A DNA stretch of 64,000 bases from Palsa-504 sp963795795 (GTDB taxonomy: Bacteria; Actinomycetota; Actinomycetes; Streptosporangiales; Streptosporangiaceae), in the NCBI GenBank assembly GCA_963795795.1, contig CAWCJS010000011.1, positions 170,913 to 234,912 on the forward strand, written 5' to 3'. The translations under genes and the position numbers were made by a program. Below the pieces are notes generated by a model. It was not told where the DNA came from, made no database searches, and saw nothing but the letters and a program-made list of their open reading frames with translations. Shown one piece after another: positions 49,170 through 58,312 of this stretch (positions are counted from its first letter, which is position 1; each line of letters starts with the position of its first letter).

Positions 49170-49585
49170 TCGTCGTCGACACCAACGTGGTGTCCGAACT
49201 GATGCGGCCCTCGCCCTCCACGCGGATCCGGGACTGGGTCATCGCGCAGGCACCCGGAGAGCTATACACCACAGCGGTCACCGTCGCCGAGATCCGATAC
49301 GGCCTCGAGCGGCTGCCCGACGGGCGCCGGAAGGACACCCTGCTGGCTACAGCCACGGACGTGTTCGCCTCCTTCAGCGAATTCATTCAGCCCTTCGATG
49401 CCGATGCCGCGGTCTGGTACGCCACGATCGTGGCCCGACGCGATCGCCTCGGCCTTCCCATAGACGGCTTCGACGCGCAGATAGCCGCCATCTGCCGGAC
49501 CCGCGGCGCGGCCCTGGCCACACGCAACGCCAAAGACTTCCGGGAAACCGGAATCGACGTGATCGATCCGTGGCACGAAGGCTGA
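49166..49585 (+). CDS. FitB-like PIN domain toxin (VapC family)
   Basis: A 139-aa PIN-domain ribonuclease toxin. Acidic metal-binding residues are in MIVVDTNVVSELMRP (Asp5), TAVTVAEIRYGLERLPDGRR (Glu), and PIDGFDAQIAAICRTRGAALATRNAKDFRETGIDVIDPW (two Asp). This is the FitB subgroup, with the typical RNAKDFxxTGIxVIDPW end. It is translated by GTGA coupling from the antitoxin. VapC-type toxins cut tRNA or rRNA; the target here is unknown. Confidence 0.88.
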   Translation: MIVVDTNVVSELMRPSPSTRIRDWVIAQAPGELYTTAVTVAEIRYGLERLPDGRRKDTLLATATDVFASFSEFIQPFDADAAVWYATIVARRDRLGLPIDGFDAQIAAICRTRGAALATRNAKDFRETGIDVIDPWHEG

Positions 49586-49939
49586 CATGTCGATCACCCA
49601 ATGTCATCGACAGCATGAAGGGCAACCGCGCAAGTAGCCGCCGTTATGCCGCCAGCTGCAGGGTCTGTGGAGTGGTGTCCATGCCGCGCCGGAACGGGGA
49701 TTCTGCGCGCATGCCGGTCAGCCCAGGACGTGGGGGTTGTCGCGCGCCAGCGGCCGGGTTCGGGGAATTGCCACTATAGCGGTCAACTTCTGGCGGGTCT
49801 GGCCCCGGCTTCGGCCAGGCTAGTGCGCAAGTCAGCCGGTGCCGTTGATGGCTCAGAGGGTCCGGCGAAGTTCGTCGGTGGAGGCCGCGGGTGCCGTTGA
49901 TGGCTTCGAGGGCCTGGCGGAGTTTCTCCGGGGACGGGG

Positions 49940-50215
49940 CGGCTGCGGTGATGGTGCGCGGGCCCGGCGAGGAGGGCACGTTCACGATCTGCTCGTTATG
50001 GCTGGTCTCGGCGCTCACCGAGATCGGGAGGCGAGCCGCGCCCCAGGGCGCTGTGCGAGAAGCTGCCGGCCTGCGCCAGCCCGCTGCTGTACGCCCGGGA
50101 GATCGAACCGCACGACGGCTGGCACGTTGGGAACTTCCCCCAGGTCTTCTCGGACCTGGCGCTCATCAACGCGTGCGTGCACCTGATCCGCGAGGAGCGC
50201 ATCGCCGCCGGGTAG
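49940..50215 (+). pseudogene. Frameshifted C-terminal remnant of a GH15 glucoamylase-type glycosidase
   Basis: One frame reads VRGPGEEGTFTICSLWLVSALTEIG to about 50030. After a frame change, another reads LCEKLPACASPLLYAREIEPHDGWHVGNFPQVFSDLALINACVHLIREERIAAG to the stop at 50215. Together these are the C-terminal (alpha/alpha)6-barrel end of GH15 enzymes (EGTFxxCSFWLVxAL, then GNFPQxFxHxALINA). The first about 500 residues of a normal GH15 protein are absent and the frame is broken, so this is a relic. Upstream (49838-49940) is a diverged tandem duplication of about 52 bp that starts with GGTGCCGTTGATGGCT. Confidence 0.7.
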
Positions 50216-50329
50216 GTCATACCGAGATCATGAAGGAGATCATCGGCCGCGGCCTCGGCGTGTAGGCCCTGAACAAGTGCTTCCGCCGCAGGAGGAGCCG
50301 GAGGCGAACCTTCGGCCCGGGCCGTCGGT

Positions 50330-52762
50330 TCACCGATCCGCCTGCCTTTCCTGACTGCTGTAGTCGTCCGGCGCGGGTGGATCGGGGTGCCGGTCCGCAG
50401 GAGGCGACTGCGAGATTCGGGCGCCTTGCGGTGCGCTCGCCTCGACCTCCTCGTCCTTCCGCCTTCTCGGCATCGGGACGGATTTACCTGGGCCGTCCCA
50501 GCTGGGTGAGGGCTCAGTCGTCCCTGCATCCTGCTCGTCCGCAGCCGCGGGCTCTCCGCCATCGGCGGCCGCGGCCGCCGTGCTCCCCTCGAGCTGCAGC
50601 CGGGGCACGATGGGCTCGAGCCAGCGCGGCATCCACCAGGCGGCGCTGCCGAGCAGGGTCATGACCGAGGGCACCAGCACCATGCGGACCAGTGACGCGT
50701 CGATGAGCACCGCGAAAGCCATGCCGATCGCCAGCATCTTCACCGTGGGGTCGGTGTCGAGCACGAAGCTGGTGAACACGACGATCATGATGGCGGCCGC
50801 GGTGGTGATGACCTTCGCGGTCGCCCCGATCCCGATCGCGACGCTGCGCTTGGCGTCCCGTGTGGTAATCCAGGCCTCGTGGATCCTGGACAGCAGGAAG
50901 ACTTCGTAGTCCATGGACAGGCCGAACACGATGCAGAACACCAGCATCGGCACGTACGCCGGGATCGGCAGCGTGGTGTGCACCCCGATGAGGCTCGCGC
51001 CCCAGCCCCACTGGAAGATGGCGACGATGACGCCGTAGGCGGCACCGATCGACAGGATGTTGAGTACCGCCGCCTTGGCGGGAATCACCACCGACCGGAA
51101 CGCGGTGGTGAGCAGGATGAACGAGATCGCGATCACGGCCAGGATCAGCCACGGGATCCGGCTGGTGAGCTGGTGGGTGAAGTCGGCGTTGCCCGCCACT
51201 GTGCCCGTGACGTAGCTGGTCGCGTGCTCCTTGGGCAGCACGTCGTCGCGGAGCGTGGTGACCAGGTTGGTGGTGGCCGTGGCCTGCGGCCGGGTGGTCG
51301 GGATCACGGTGAGCACCGCTATCGTGCCGGCCGGGTTGAGCGCGGGCGGGCTGACTGACGCGACACCCGCGGTGTTGCCGATATCGGAGCTCATGGTGTC
51401 CAGCAGCGCGCTGTTGTCCTGGCTTGACTGGTGCGGCAGCTGCACCACCACGGTCAGCGGGCCGTTCACCCCGACCCCGAAGCCGTCAGAGAGCAGGTCG
51501 TAGGCGCGGCGGCTGCTGTCCGACGTCGGGTTAGTGCCGTTGTCGGGCTGGCCGAGCGTCATGGACAGCAGCGGTATCGCCAGGACGGCGAGCACCACGA
51601 CGCTGATTACGGCCCACGGCCACGGCCGCTGGCTGACTTTCCTGCCCCAGCGAGCGAACGCGCTCTGCTCGTGCCGTTCGTGCGTGGCGGCGGCGGTGGC
51701 CGCCGCCTGCTGCTGGACGGAGATCCCTTCCTTCCTGGCGCGCAGCCTGGCGGTCAGGGCACGGACGTTCAGCCCCACCACGCCCATCCGCGCGGGCACC
51801 AGGGTCAGCGCCGCCAGCATCGTGATCGCCACGACGATCGCTGCGGCCAGGCCCAGCGCCCCCACGAAGGCGACCCCGGCGATGTACAGGCCCAGGATGG
51901 AGGTCACGACCGTGCTGCCCGCCACCACGATCGCCGCGCCGGAGGTTCCCACCGCGAGCCGTGCGGAGGCGATGACTGCCATGCCGCTGTCCAGTTGCTC
52001 ACGGTGGCGGGCCATCAGGAACAGCCCGTAGTCCACCGCGACCCCGAGCCCGAGCAGCGTGGCGATCGTCGGGGCGGTGGTCGGGAACGTGGTGGACGAC
52101 GCGAGCAGCCCGAGCAGCGAGAGGCCGGCGCTGACGGCGAACACCGCCGAGAGCAGTGGCACCGCGGCCGCGAGCACCGAGCCGAACATGAACACCAGCA
52201 GCAGCAGCGCACAGCCCAGGCCGATGGCCTCAGAAGCCAGGTCACTGGTCTTCTGCCCGATCTCCCCGGCCCCGGCGCCGTAGGAGATGCTCAGGCCGGC
52301 CTTCACGGCGGGCGTGACCGCGGCATTCAGGCTGTTCAGGTACGCGCTGTCGAGGGAGTCCGGGTTGATGTTCCACGACACGCTGGCGTACGCGATCGTG
52401 CCGTCCGTGGAGACCGCGGCCGACTGGGGCGAAGCGAACGGGCTGACCGCCTTGATGACGTGCGGCAGTTTGGCCACGTTGGCGGTCGAGGCGTTGACCG
52501 CCGTCTCATCCGCCGCCACGGTGCCGGTGCGGGCCTGGAAGACGATCTGCCCTCCGTACCCGCCCTGCTGCGGCCAGGAGCTGTCCAGCAGGTTCAGGCC
52601 ATCCTGGGAACCGCTGCCGGGCACCGTGTAGTTGTTGACGTACGCGCCACCCCACACATGGCTGGCCCCGACCAGGGCGCCCAGGATAAGGAACCAGCCG
52701 ATGATGACCCACCAGTGCCGTTTCGCGGCGAATTCGCCCAGCCCTTCGAGTACCCGGTTCAC
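50330..52762 (-). CDS. MMPL/RND-type transporter
   Basis: An 810-aa MMPL family exporter with twelve membrane helices in two halves. The first helix is KRHWWVIIGWFLILGALVGA; the porter loop (about 45-180) includes YTVPGSGSQDGLNLLDSSWPQQGG; the second half repeats the layout, with YVPMLVFCIVFGLSMDYEVFLLSRIHEAW (the conserved Gly-x-x-x-Asp-Tyr site) and VAIGIGATAKVITTAAAIMIVVFTSFV. The first half has the matching GLGVAVDYGLFLMARHREQL. MMPL proteins move lipids or hydrophobic compounds with proton force. GTG 52762 with GAGGGGG upstream is the start. The last about 80 residues are a flexible acidic/Pro tail. Two direct repeats sit in its promoter region. Confidence 0.92.
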   Translation of the reverse strand: MNRVLEGLGEFAAKRHWWVIIGWFLILGALVGASHVWGGAYVNNYTVPGSGSQDGLNLLDSSWPQQGGYGGQIVFQARTGTVAADETAVNASTANVAKLPHVIKAVSPFASPQSAAVSTDGTIAYASVSWNINPDSLDSAYLNSLNAAVTPAVKAGLSISYGAGAGEIGQKTSDLASEAIGLGCALLLLVFMFGSVLAAAVPLLSAVFAVSAGLSLLGLLASSTTFPTTAPTIATLLGLGVAVDYGLFLMARHREQLDSGMAVIASARLAVGTSGAAIVVAGSTVVTSILGLYIAGVAFVGALGLAAAIVVAITMLAALTLVPARMGVVGLNVRALTARLRARKEGISVQQQAAATAAATHERHEQSAFARWGRKVSQRPWPWAVISVVVLAVLAIPLLSMTLGQPDNGTNPTSDSSRRAYDLLSDGFGVGVNGPLTVVVQLPHQSSQDNSALLDTMSSDIGNTAGVASVSPPALNPAGTIAVLTVIPTTRPQATATTNLVTTLRDDVLPKEHATSYVTGTVAGNADFTHQLTSRIPWLILAVIAISFILLTTAFRSVVIPAKAAVLNILSIGAAYGVIVAIFQWGWGASLIGVHTTLPIPAYVPMLVFCIVFGLSMDYEVFLLSRIHEAWITTRDAKRSVAIGIGATAKVITTAAAIMIVVFTSFVLDTDPTVKMLAIGMAFAVLIDASLVRMVLVPSVMTLLGSAAWWMPRWLEPIVPRLQLEGSTAAAAADGGEPAAADEQDAGTTEPSPSWDGPGKSVPMPRRRKDEEVEASAPQGARISQSPPADRHPDPPAPDDYSSQERQADR

Positions 52763-52811
52763 AGCCCAACCCCCTCTTGATGGCGGGCCCCTAGCCCGCT
52801 TTTCCGTACCG

Positions 52812-52858
52812 CCGTGCCGTCAGCAGCGCGTACCCGCCGTCAGCAGCGCGTGGCACGG
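52812..52858. promoter_or_regulatory. Tandem 16-nt repeats bracketed by inverted ends, upstream of the MMPL gene
   Basis: GCCGTCAGCAGCGCGT occurs twice with a 20-bp period (52816-52831 and 52836-52851). CCGTGCC (52812-52818) and GGCACGG (52852-52858) close the block as an inverted repeat. It lies 50 nt before the MMPL start, where a repressor site would be expected. The remainder of the 459-nt gap (to 53221) has no gene. Confidence 0.5.
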
Positions 52859-53221
52859 GAAGTTAGGCGCAATCACTAACCCGGCAGCCCACGATCCCCG
52901 CGATTGGCCCCCGAATTCTGCCCGACTACGAAGAGTATGCGCCCTCATATGCGGCGCTAAACCCTCGCTTCCGCAGTTATGCCGCGAGTTCTGCCACGTC
53001 AGGCAATGACGCTGATTTTTCCCGGGATGCTGGCCGGAAAGGGCGTGCTTCTTGCGTCCGAATACTACTCTATTGCCCAACTACAGGACGATTTACCAGC
53101 TAAAGGACATCACAGTCTGGGCGCGCCGCAATAGCGGCTCGTTAACTATCGCTGTAACCTGCCGGATAGCCGATGCCGACGGCCAGCGTCGCGCATTCCG
53201 GGGGCTCGGGGGGTCACTCGC

Positions 53222-54706
53222 ATGACGTTCTCAGGCGAATCTCGCCTTTCCCTTCTCTTTGCGGCACGGAAGGGGCACGCCATAATCGCCGTCGGGGCGT
53301 TGACGGCGGTCACGGTTGCCCTCGCCGCCGGTTCGCCGGCCGGTGCCGCACCCGCGCCTGAATCCGGCGGCGGCGGTGTCCACGCGGCAGTGACGGCGGC
53401 CACGCTGCCAACGGCGTTTCCCGGCTGCTCCTGGCCGCTCGAAACCACGCCGTCCAAGGTGAACGTGGCCGCGCCGGACCCGTATGCGACCTACTGGACC
53501 ACCCCGTTCATCGCCAGCGCGGGGAATTCGCTGACCATCAAAGGATCCTTCCCGACAAGCCGGTTCATGTCGTTTACCGTCTATAACGACTCCTTCCAGG
53601 ATTTCACCAACACCGTCGACGCAAGCAGCGTGCCATCAGATCTTTCGGACTACCAGATCACGCCGGACCCGGGTTCGGAGAACCCGTGGGTCACCGGCCA
53701 GCTGGGGCAGGCGATGAACTTCACCGTCCGCGTCATTCCCGGGGCTACCGCCGAGCAGCAGACGTCCGAGAACGCCATCCCGATGATCGACCAGAACCCG
53801 CCGGCTAACCCCACGGGCCCGCCGGGGGTGGGTTATGTGATCTTCCGGACCTACATTCCGTCGGGCGGCAATACCACCGTCCAGCTTCCGGCCATCACGG
53901 TCACGCACAATGGGCACAGCACCACATTGCCCCCGTGCCCCGCATCTGCAGCCAAGCAGTTCCCCGCCCTGGCGAGAGTGCTCTCAGCCCTGAAGGAGAA
54001 GATGAGCAGCGGCGGCACGCCCGCCTCATGCACGTCCGACTGCGCCCCGGATCTGCAGTACTTCGGCCCTTCGGCCGCATCAGCGGCCGGACTGTTTCCC
54101 AACCCGGTCAACGGCTATATCGTCATGAGCTTCACGCCGCGGCGAGGCTATGTCGTAGTGACCCATGGCGAGGCCCCATCAAGCCCGACTGGCGCGGGCA
54201 GCGGGACACCCGGAGACTCAATCGGTGCCGCCCCGGTCTCCTGGGTCAGCCCGGCATTCCAGGTCCGCTACTGGTCGATATCCAACTACCTGGCAGAATC
54301 ACCCTACCCAGTGGTCGAAGTCGGCCGCGGCGCTAATGCGATCTTCGGCGGGACTCCGGACTTCCTGACCACGCTGGACGACGGCTACTACACCGTCGTT
54401 TCCTCGCTGCCCTCGGACAAGCCGTCGCCGTCATCCCTGACGGCCAACGACGCGACCTGGATCCCGACGTCAGCCAGCCATCCCGGAACCCCCGAGCTTC
54501 AGATCCTGCGGAACATGCTCTCCCAGCAGACGCTCTACCCGGAAGGCTTCACCTTCATCACCCCGCCCGCCAGCCCGACCGACATCATCCCGCCGGCCAC
54601 GGTGCAAACGCAGATGGGCGCCTACTACCCGCGGACCGCCCAGTGCACAGTGCAGACCTTCGAGACCCTGGGCTGGACCGGCTGCCTGGCCGCGAGCACC
54701 GGGTGA
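53222..54706 (+). CDS. Secreted protein of unknown function (494 aa)
   Basis: A 494-aa protein with a signal peptide (hydrophobic AIIAVGALTAVTVALAAGSPAGAAPA, cleavage near residue 43). The mature part is beta-rich with PGCSWPLETTPSKVNVAAPDPYATYWTTPFIASAG, FPTSRFMSFTVYNDSFQDFTNTVDASSVPSDL, VGYVIFRTYIPSGGNTTVQLPAITVTHNG, and, near the end, SWVSPAFQVRYWSISNYLAESPYPVVEVGRGANAIFGGTPDFLTTLDDGYYTVVSSLP. Cysteines occur in few, likely bonded pairs. I know related secreted actinobacterial proteins of the DUF1214/DUF1254 flavour, but the match is loose and I make no functional claim. Confidence 0.65.
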   Translation: MTFSGESRLSLLFAARKGHAIIAVGALTAVTVALAAGSPAGAAPAPESGGGGVHAAVTAATLPTAFPGCSWPLETTPSKVNVAAPDPYATYWTTPFIASAGNSLTIKGSFPTSRFMSFTVYNDSFQDFTNTVDASSVPSDLSDYQITPDPGSENPWVTGQLGQAMNFTVRVIPGATAEQQTSENAIPMIDQNPPANPTGPPGVGYVIFRTYIPSGGNTTVQLPAITVTHNGHSTTLPPCPASAAKQFPALARVLSALKEKMSSGGTPASCTSDCAPDLQYFGPSAASAAGLFPNPVNGYIVMSFTPRRGYVVVTHGEAPSSPTGAGSGTPGDSIGAAPVSWVSPAFQVRYWSISNYLAESPYPVVEVGRGANAIFGGTPDFLTTLDDGYYTVVSSLPSDKPSPSSLTANDATWIPTSASHPGTPELQILRNMLSQQTLYPEGFTFITPPASPTDIIPPATVQTQMGAYYPRTAQCTVQTFETLGWTGCLAASTG

Positions 54707-54809
54707 CCTACGGGGCTGGCGTTCTCGCCCAGGCTCGCTGAGCGCGCCGACGCCCTGTAGGCCAGGGAGGTCCGTTGTCAGGCGGAAGAGCGGGAGAAAG
54801 GAAACCCCG

Positions 54810-55558
54810 ATGAGGATCAAGGCACACTACGCCCTACCCGCAGTGGTCACCGCCCCGGTGGCGGCGGGCGGCGGCGCAGCCTACGCGGCAGCGGCCGCGC
54901 GGACCCCGGCCAGCGGCGGGGTCATCTACGGCTGCTACGCCAACGGGGCAGTGAACGGCAGCCACGTCATCGTCTTGCAGAACGCGGGCACGACGTGCCC
55001 GAACGGCACCACCGCGATCTCGTGGAACGAGCAGGGGCAGCCAGGACCCGCCGGGCCGACCGGTCCCGCAGGACCTAGCGGCCCGCCTGGTCCCACGGGA
55101 CCGCCTGGGCCTAGCGGGGCACCAGGGCCGCAGGGCTCGCCTGGGCCTTCGGGACCAGCAGCGCCGTCCGGCAGCCCGGGGGGCAGCGTCACGGCGGGCA
55201 CCGAACCCTCTGGTGCCAACTGCACGGACAGCGGTGCAAACTTCACCGACACGGCTGGCCACGTGGCCTACGCGTGCAGCGGCGCACCGGGAGCGACGAA
55301 GCGGGATCAGGCGGCCTGGGCGTGGTTATCGTCAATACCGGCATCGTGACGGAGGGCTATGCTTACGCGACCTGCCCATCCTCCGCCCCTTATGTCCTCG
55401 GCGGCGGCTATGCACTAGACGAAAACCTTTCTGAGACGCTTTTTGCTTGGATGAGCGAGCCGACGGGCTCGGCGACATCGCTGCCCGAGGGCTGGGAAGC
55501 TGGCGGCGAGGCCGCCGCAACAGTCCTCAACACAGCCCATGCCATCTGCTCGCAGTAG
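54810..55558 (+). pseudogene. Collagen-like secreted protein, frameshifted
   Basis: The first frame (54810-55349) encodes an N-terminal signal-like segment, VIYGCYANGAVNGSHVIVLQNAGTTCPNGTTAISWNEQG, then about 17 Gly-x-Pro/collagen triplets (54 residues) and a cysteine-bearing segment ending GHVAYACSGAPGAT. It then goes out of frame near 55290-55310 and ends after 16 unrelated residues. The other frame continues as GSGGLGVVIVNTGIVTEGYAYATCPSSAPYVLGGGYALDENLSETLFAW to a stop at 55558, the normal C-terminal domain of this actinobacterial family. The gene is thus broken, or the sequence has a one-base error. AAGGAAA precedes the ATG. Confidence 0.75.
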
Positions 55559-55675
55559 TGCGTCTCAGAGCTACGAAGCCCCCGCCTGCCAGGCGATCAG
55601 GGAGTTTCAGGGGGCCGCTGGCGGCCGGGAGCTGCGAGTTCGGGGGTGCCCCGGACGGCGCTTGAGGGAGGAACG

Positions 55676-57004
55676 GTGCTCAGTCGGGCCACGGGCGGGG
55701 AGGAAGTTTCCCGGATGGATCCGGAGAGGAACTGGCGGCACCGCGGACCCGCGCTCGCGATCACCGCGGCCTTGCTGGCCGCCGTCGGCCCAGCGCTGCT
55801 GGCGGCCGGCCCCGCGGTAGCTGCTCCCGCGCTGGCTGCGACCGCCGTGGCCGGTGCAGCCGCGGCTCGCACCGGCACCTCGACCGCACCGCCGCCAGTC
55901 ACGATCTTGACCGGCAATGCCAGCAACGCCGACGGCGACTTCTTCATCTCGCCCTACGGCGACCAGGCCAGCTACGCCAACGGCGCGGAGATCCTGAGCC
56001 CCACCGGCAAGGTGATCTGGTTCCATGCCGTCCCGGCCGGCCAGGAGGCGGCCGACTTCCGGACGCAGACCTATGACGGCCAGCCCGTGCTGACCTGGTG
56101 GCAGGGCACCGGGCTCGGTGGCCTGTCGGCCGGCACCGACTACATCTACAACGATCACTACCAGCAGATCGCCGCGGTACAAGCCGGCAACGGCTACAGC
56201 GCAGACGGGCACGAGTTCCTGATCACGCCCTGGAACACGGCGCTGATCCTGAGCTACACCACGGCCACCGCCAATCTCACCTCGATCGGCGGCCCGGCCG
56301 ACCAGACGGTGATCGACGGCATCGTCCAGGAGATCAACATCAGGACCGGGCAGGTGCTGTCCCAGTGGAACAGTGCCGACCACCTTCCCTACAGCGAAAG
56401 CGAGCAGCCGCTCCCGGCCTCCGCCAGCACGCCGTGGGACTGGTTCCACCTCAACGCCGTGAAGGTCGCCCCGAACGGCAGCCTGCTGATCGGCTCCCGC
56501 AATACCTGGACCACCTACGATGTCAGCCTGCGCACCGGGCAGATCAACTGGCAGCTCGGCGGCAAGGACAGCACGTTCACCGAGGTGGCCGCTCCCGGCC
56601 AGGTGCTCGACAGCGCGAACGAGATCTTCGCCTGGCAGCACGACCCGCAGCAGGTCGGCCCGGACACGTTCACGTTCTTCGACGACGAGAGCCCGGGCAC
56701 CCCGCAACCCGCCTACAGCCGGGTCGTGACCGTGCAGCTGAACTTCCGCACCAAGGCCGCCACACTCGAGTCCTCGATCGCCCAGCCAGAGGGCCTGACG
56801 GCCGCGTCGCAGGGCAACGCGCAGACCACCAGCAACGGCGACATCGTCGTCGGCTGGGGCGCGCTGCCGTACTTCTCTGCGTTCAGCGGTTCCGGCACGC
56901 TGCTGTTCAACGCGGAGTTCCCGGTCGGCGTCAACACCTACCGGGCCTACCAGCTGCCCTGGTCGGCGCGGCCGCAGCCACGGCACCACCGCACGTATCA
57001 GTGA
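55676..57004 (+). CDS. Secreted arylsulfotransferase-like (ASST) protein
   Basis: A 442-aa secreted protein. Signal segment LAITAALLAAVGPALLAAGPAVAAPALA, then an Ala/Thr linker. The mature part is a beta-propeller of the ASST/arylsulfotransferase-like group: DGDFFISPYGDQASYANGAEILSPTGKVIWFHAVPAG, DHYQQIAAVQAGNGYSADGHEFLITPWNTALILSYT, TPWDWFHLNAVKVAPNGSLLIGSRNTWTTYDVSLRTGQINWQLGGKDSTF, and EIFAWQHDPQQVGPDTFTFFDDE. The active-site His pair of ASST (HxxNxV, AWQHDP) is present in form. True sulfotransfer is not proven; many such proteins are of unknown activity. GTG 55676 with GGGAGG upstream is chosen; ATG 55715 is possible. Confidence 0.8.
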   Translation: MLSRATGGEEVSRMDPERNWRHRGPALAITAALLAAVGPALLAAGPAVAAPALAATAVAGAAAARTGTSTAPPPVTILTGNASNADGDFFISPYGDQASYANGAEILSPTGKVIWFHAVPAGQEAADFRTQTYDGQPVLTWWQGTGLGGLSAGTDYIYNDHYQQIAAVQAGNGYSADGHEFLITPWNTALILSYTTATANLTSIGGPADQTVIDGIVQEINIRTGQVLSQWNSADHLPYSESEQPLPASASTPWDWFHLNAVKVAPNGSLLIGSRNTWTTYDVSLRTGQINWQLGGKDSTFTEVAAPGQVLDSANEIFAWQHDPQQVGPDTFTFFDDESPGTPQPAYSRVVTVQLNFRTKAATLESSIAQPEGLTAASQGNAQTTSNGDIVVGWGALPYFSAFSGSGTLLFNAEFPVGVNTYRAYQLPWSARPQPRHHRTYQ

Positions 57005-57103
57005 ACGTGGGCGCGGGCCCGGGCTGGCGTGCCAGTCCGGCCCGCGGCCTGGCTCCCGTTGGGAAGAAACGCGGCCGATGCCCCTCCGGGCAGCGAGCCG
57101 GCC

Positions 57104-57241
57104 GCCGCCGTGGCCGACCGCGAGTCCGGCATGCTGCTGGTCGGCGCCGCCAACGTTTATCCCACGGAAATAGAGGCAGCGCGCACCGGGCATCCGAAGG
57201 TGCTCGGCGCATGCGTAGCCGGGATTCCACACGCCTGGTGA
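57104..57241 (+). pseudogene. Remnant of an AMP-forming acyl-CoA synthetase
   Basis: The frame VADRESGMLLVGAANVYPTEIEAARTGHPKVLGACVAGIPHAW ends in a stop at 57241. DRxxxMxxxGxxNVYPxEIE...HPxVxxxxVxGxP is the hallmark of the C-terminal lid of adenylate-forming enzymes. The other about 450 residues are absent, and the part lies directly after the ASST gene. It is a relic of a lost gene. Confidence 0.65.
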
Positions 57242-57365
57242 AGGTGCGACAACTGCAATACGTAGCACGTCCGCGCACAGATCTGGTTGATCGGCGCCCC
57301 TGCGTCGGCCCGGAGTGGTCGGCATCTGGGAGCGCCGAGTCGGCGATCCGTAGTTGTGGCACAGC

Positions 57366-57986
57366 TCAAGAGTGGTTACTCTCCGCGTCCGAGCCAGCTC
57401 GATGCTTGATGCGGTTCAGCTGCTCCCACTCGCCCTTGCTCACGGCGTATTCGGCGTCTCCGAGCTCGCGACCGTCGACCTGGTAGGGCCAGGGCTGGTG
57501 AAAGACCCGGACGAGGTTCATGCCTGCCTTTTCCAGCACCCGGCGGGAAGCCAGGTTCACAGCCATGGTCTCCGCGACTACACGCCAGGCGCCCAGCTCG
57601 GTGAAACCCTTCTGGATCAGTGCGCGTGATCCCTCGGTGGCATAGCCCTTGCCCCACGCCGCCTTGCGGAGCCGGAAACCGAGCACGATCTCCCCGGACG
57701 GACCTCCCCGGCGGGGATGGAAGCGGAACCATCCCAGGAATTCCCCCGTGAATCTCTCCTCCGCCGCCCAGCAGCCGTATCCGCCCGGACGCCGGTACCA
57801 GGCCATGAACGCCGGCAGAATGTCGTCCTTGATTTCGCCGCGGGAGGTAGCCACTCCTCCGGTGATAAAGCGCATGACGTCTGGATCGGCGTCAAGGCCG
57901 ACCAGACTGTCAACATCGGACATGGTGAACTGGCGGAACACCAGTCGCTCGGTCTCCAGGACGACACCTTGCACTGACCGTTCCAT
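57366..57986 (-). CDS. GNAT family N-acetyltransferase
   Basis: A 206-aa GNAT of the Acetyltransf_3 group: VLETERLVFRQFTMSDVDSLVGLDADPDVMRFITGGVATSRGEIKDDILPAFMAWYRRPGGYGCWAAEERFTGEFLGWFRFHPRRGGPSGEIVLGFRLRKAAWGKGYATEGSRALIQKGFTELGAWRVVAETMAVNLASRRVLEKAGMNLVRVFHQPWP. The acetyl-CoA loop is RKAAWGKGYATEG. ATG 57986 is used; ATG 58007 is in frame. No neighbour supports a specific substrate. Confidence 0.83.
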   Translation of the reverse strand: MERSVQGVVLETERLVFRQFTMSDVDSLVGLDADPDVMRFITGGVATSRGEIKDDILPAFMAWYRRPGGYGCWAAEERFTGEFLGWFRFHPRRGGPSGEIVLGFRLRKAAWGKGYATEGSRALIQKGFTELGAWRVVAETMAVNLASRRVLEKAGMNLVRVFHQPWPYQVDGRELGDAEYAVSKGEWEQLNRIKHRAGSDAESNHS

Positions 57987-58007
57987 CAAGCGCGATGCTA
58001 CCCACAT

Positions 58008-58312
58008 GATCAGCGGTCTGACATGCTGAGCCGGCAGATCGGAACCTCCGTGGCCTGATGCCTATGCTCACGCAACGTGATCCGTCCTCGACTTCGGCGA
58101 AGCCGCACTGCCGCCGTTCGGCGTCGCTGTCGACGAGTCAACGTGGTCCGGCGGTACCGCGCGGTACTGGTTGATCTGGCTGGCGGAGCCCAGGCGGCGT
58201 GGGTCCCTCTGGATGGCCATAGCGCTGAGGCAGCTATTCGGGCCTGGTATCTGTCGCGTTTGCAGGGCAGGGTACCGCTCGCTCGGGGAGCGAGGCCTTG
58301 ACTCGGGGTGGA
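58008..58312. other. 305-nt gap without a supportable gene
   Basis: Between the GNAT gene and the broken phosphotransferase. One frame (58077-58301) is open but its sequence is low-complexity Arg-rich and looks antisense-like. Nothing else is seen. Confidence 0.5.
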
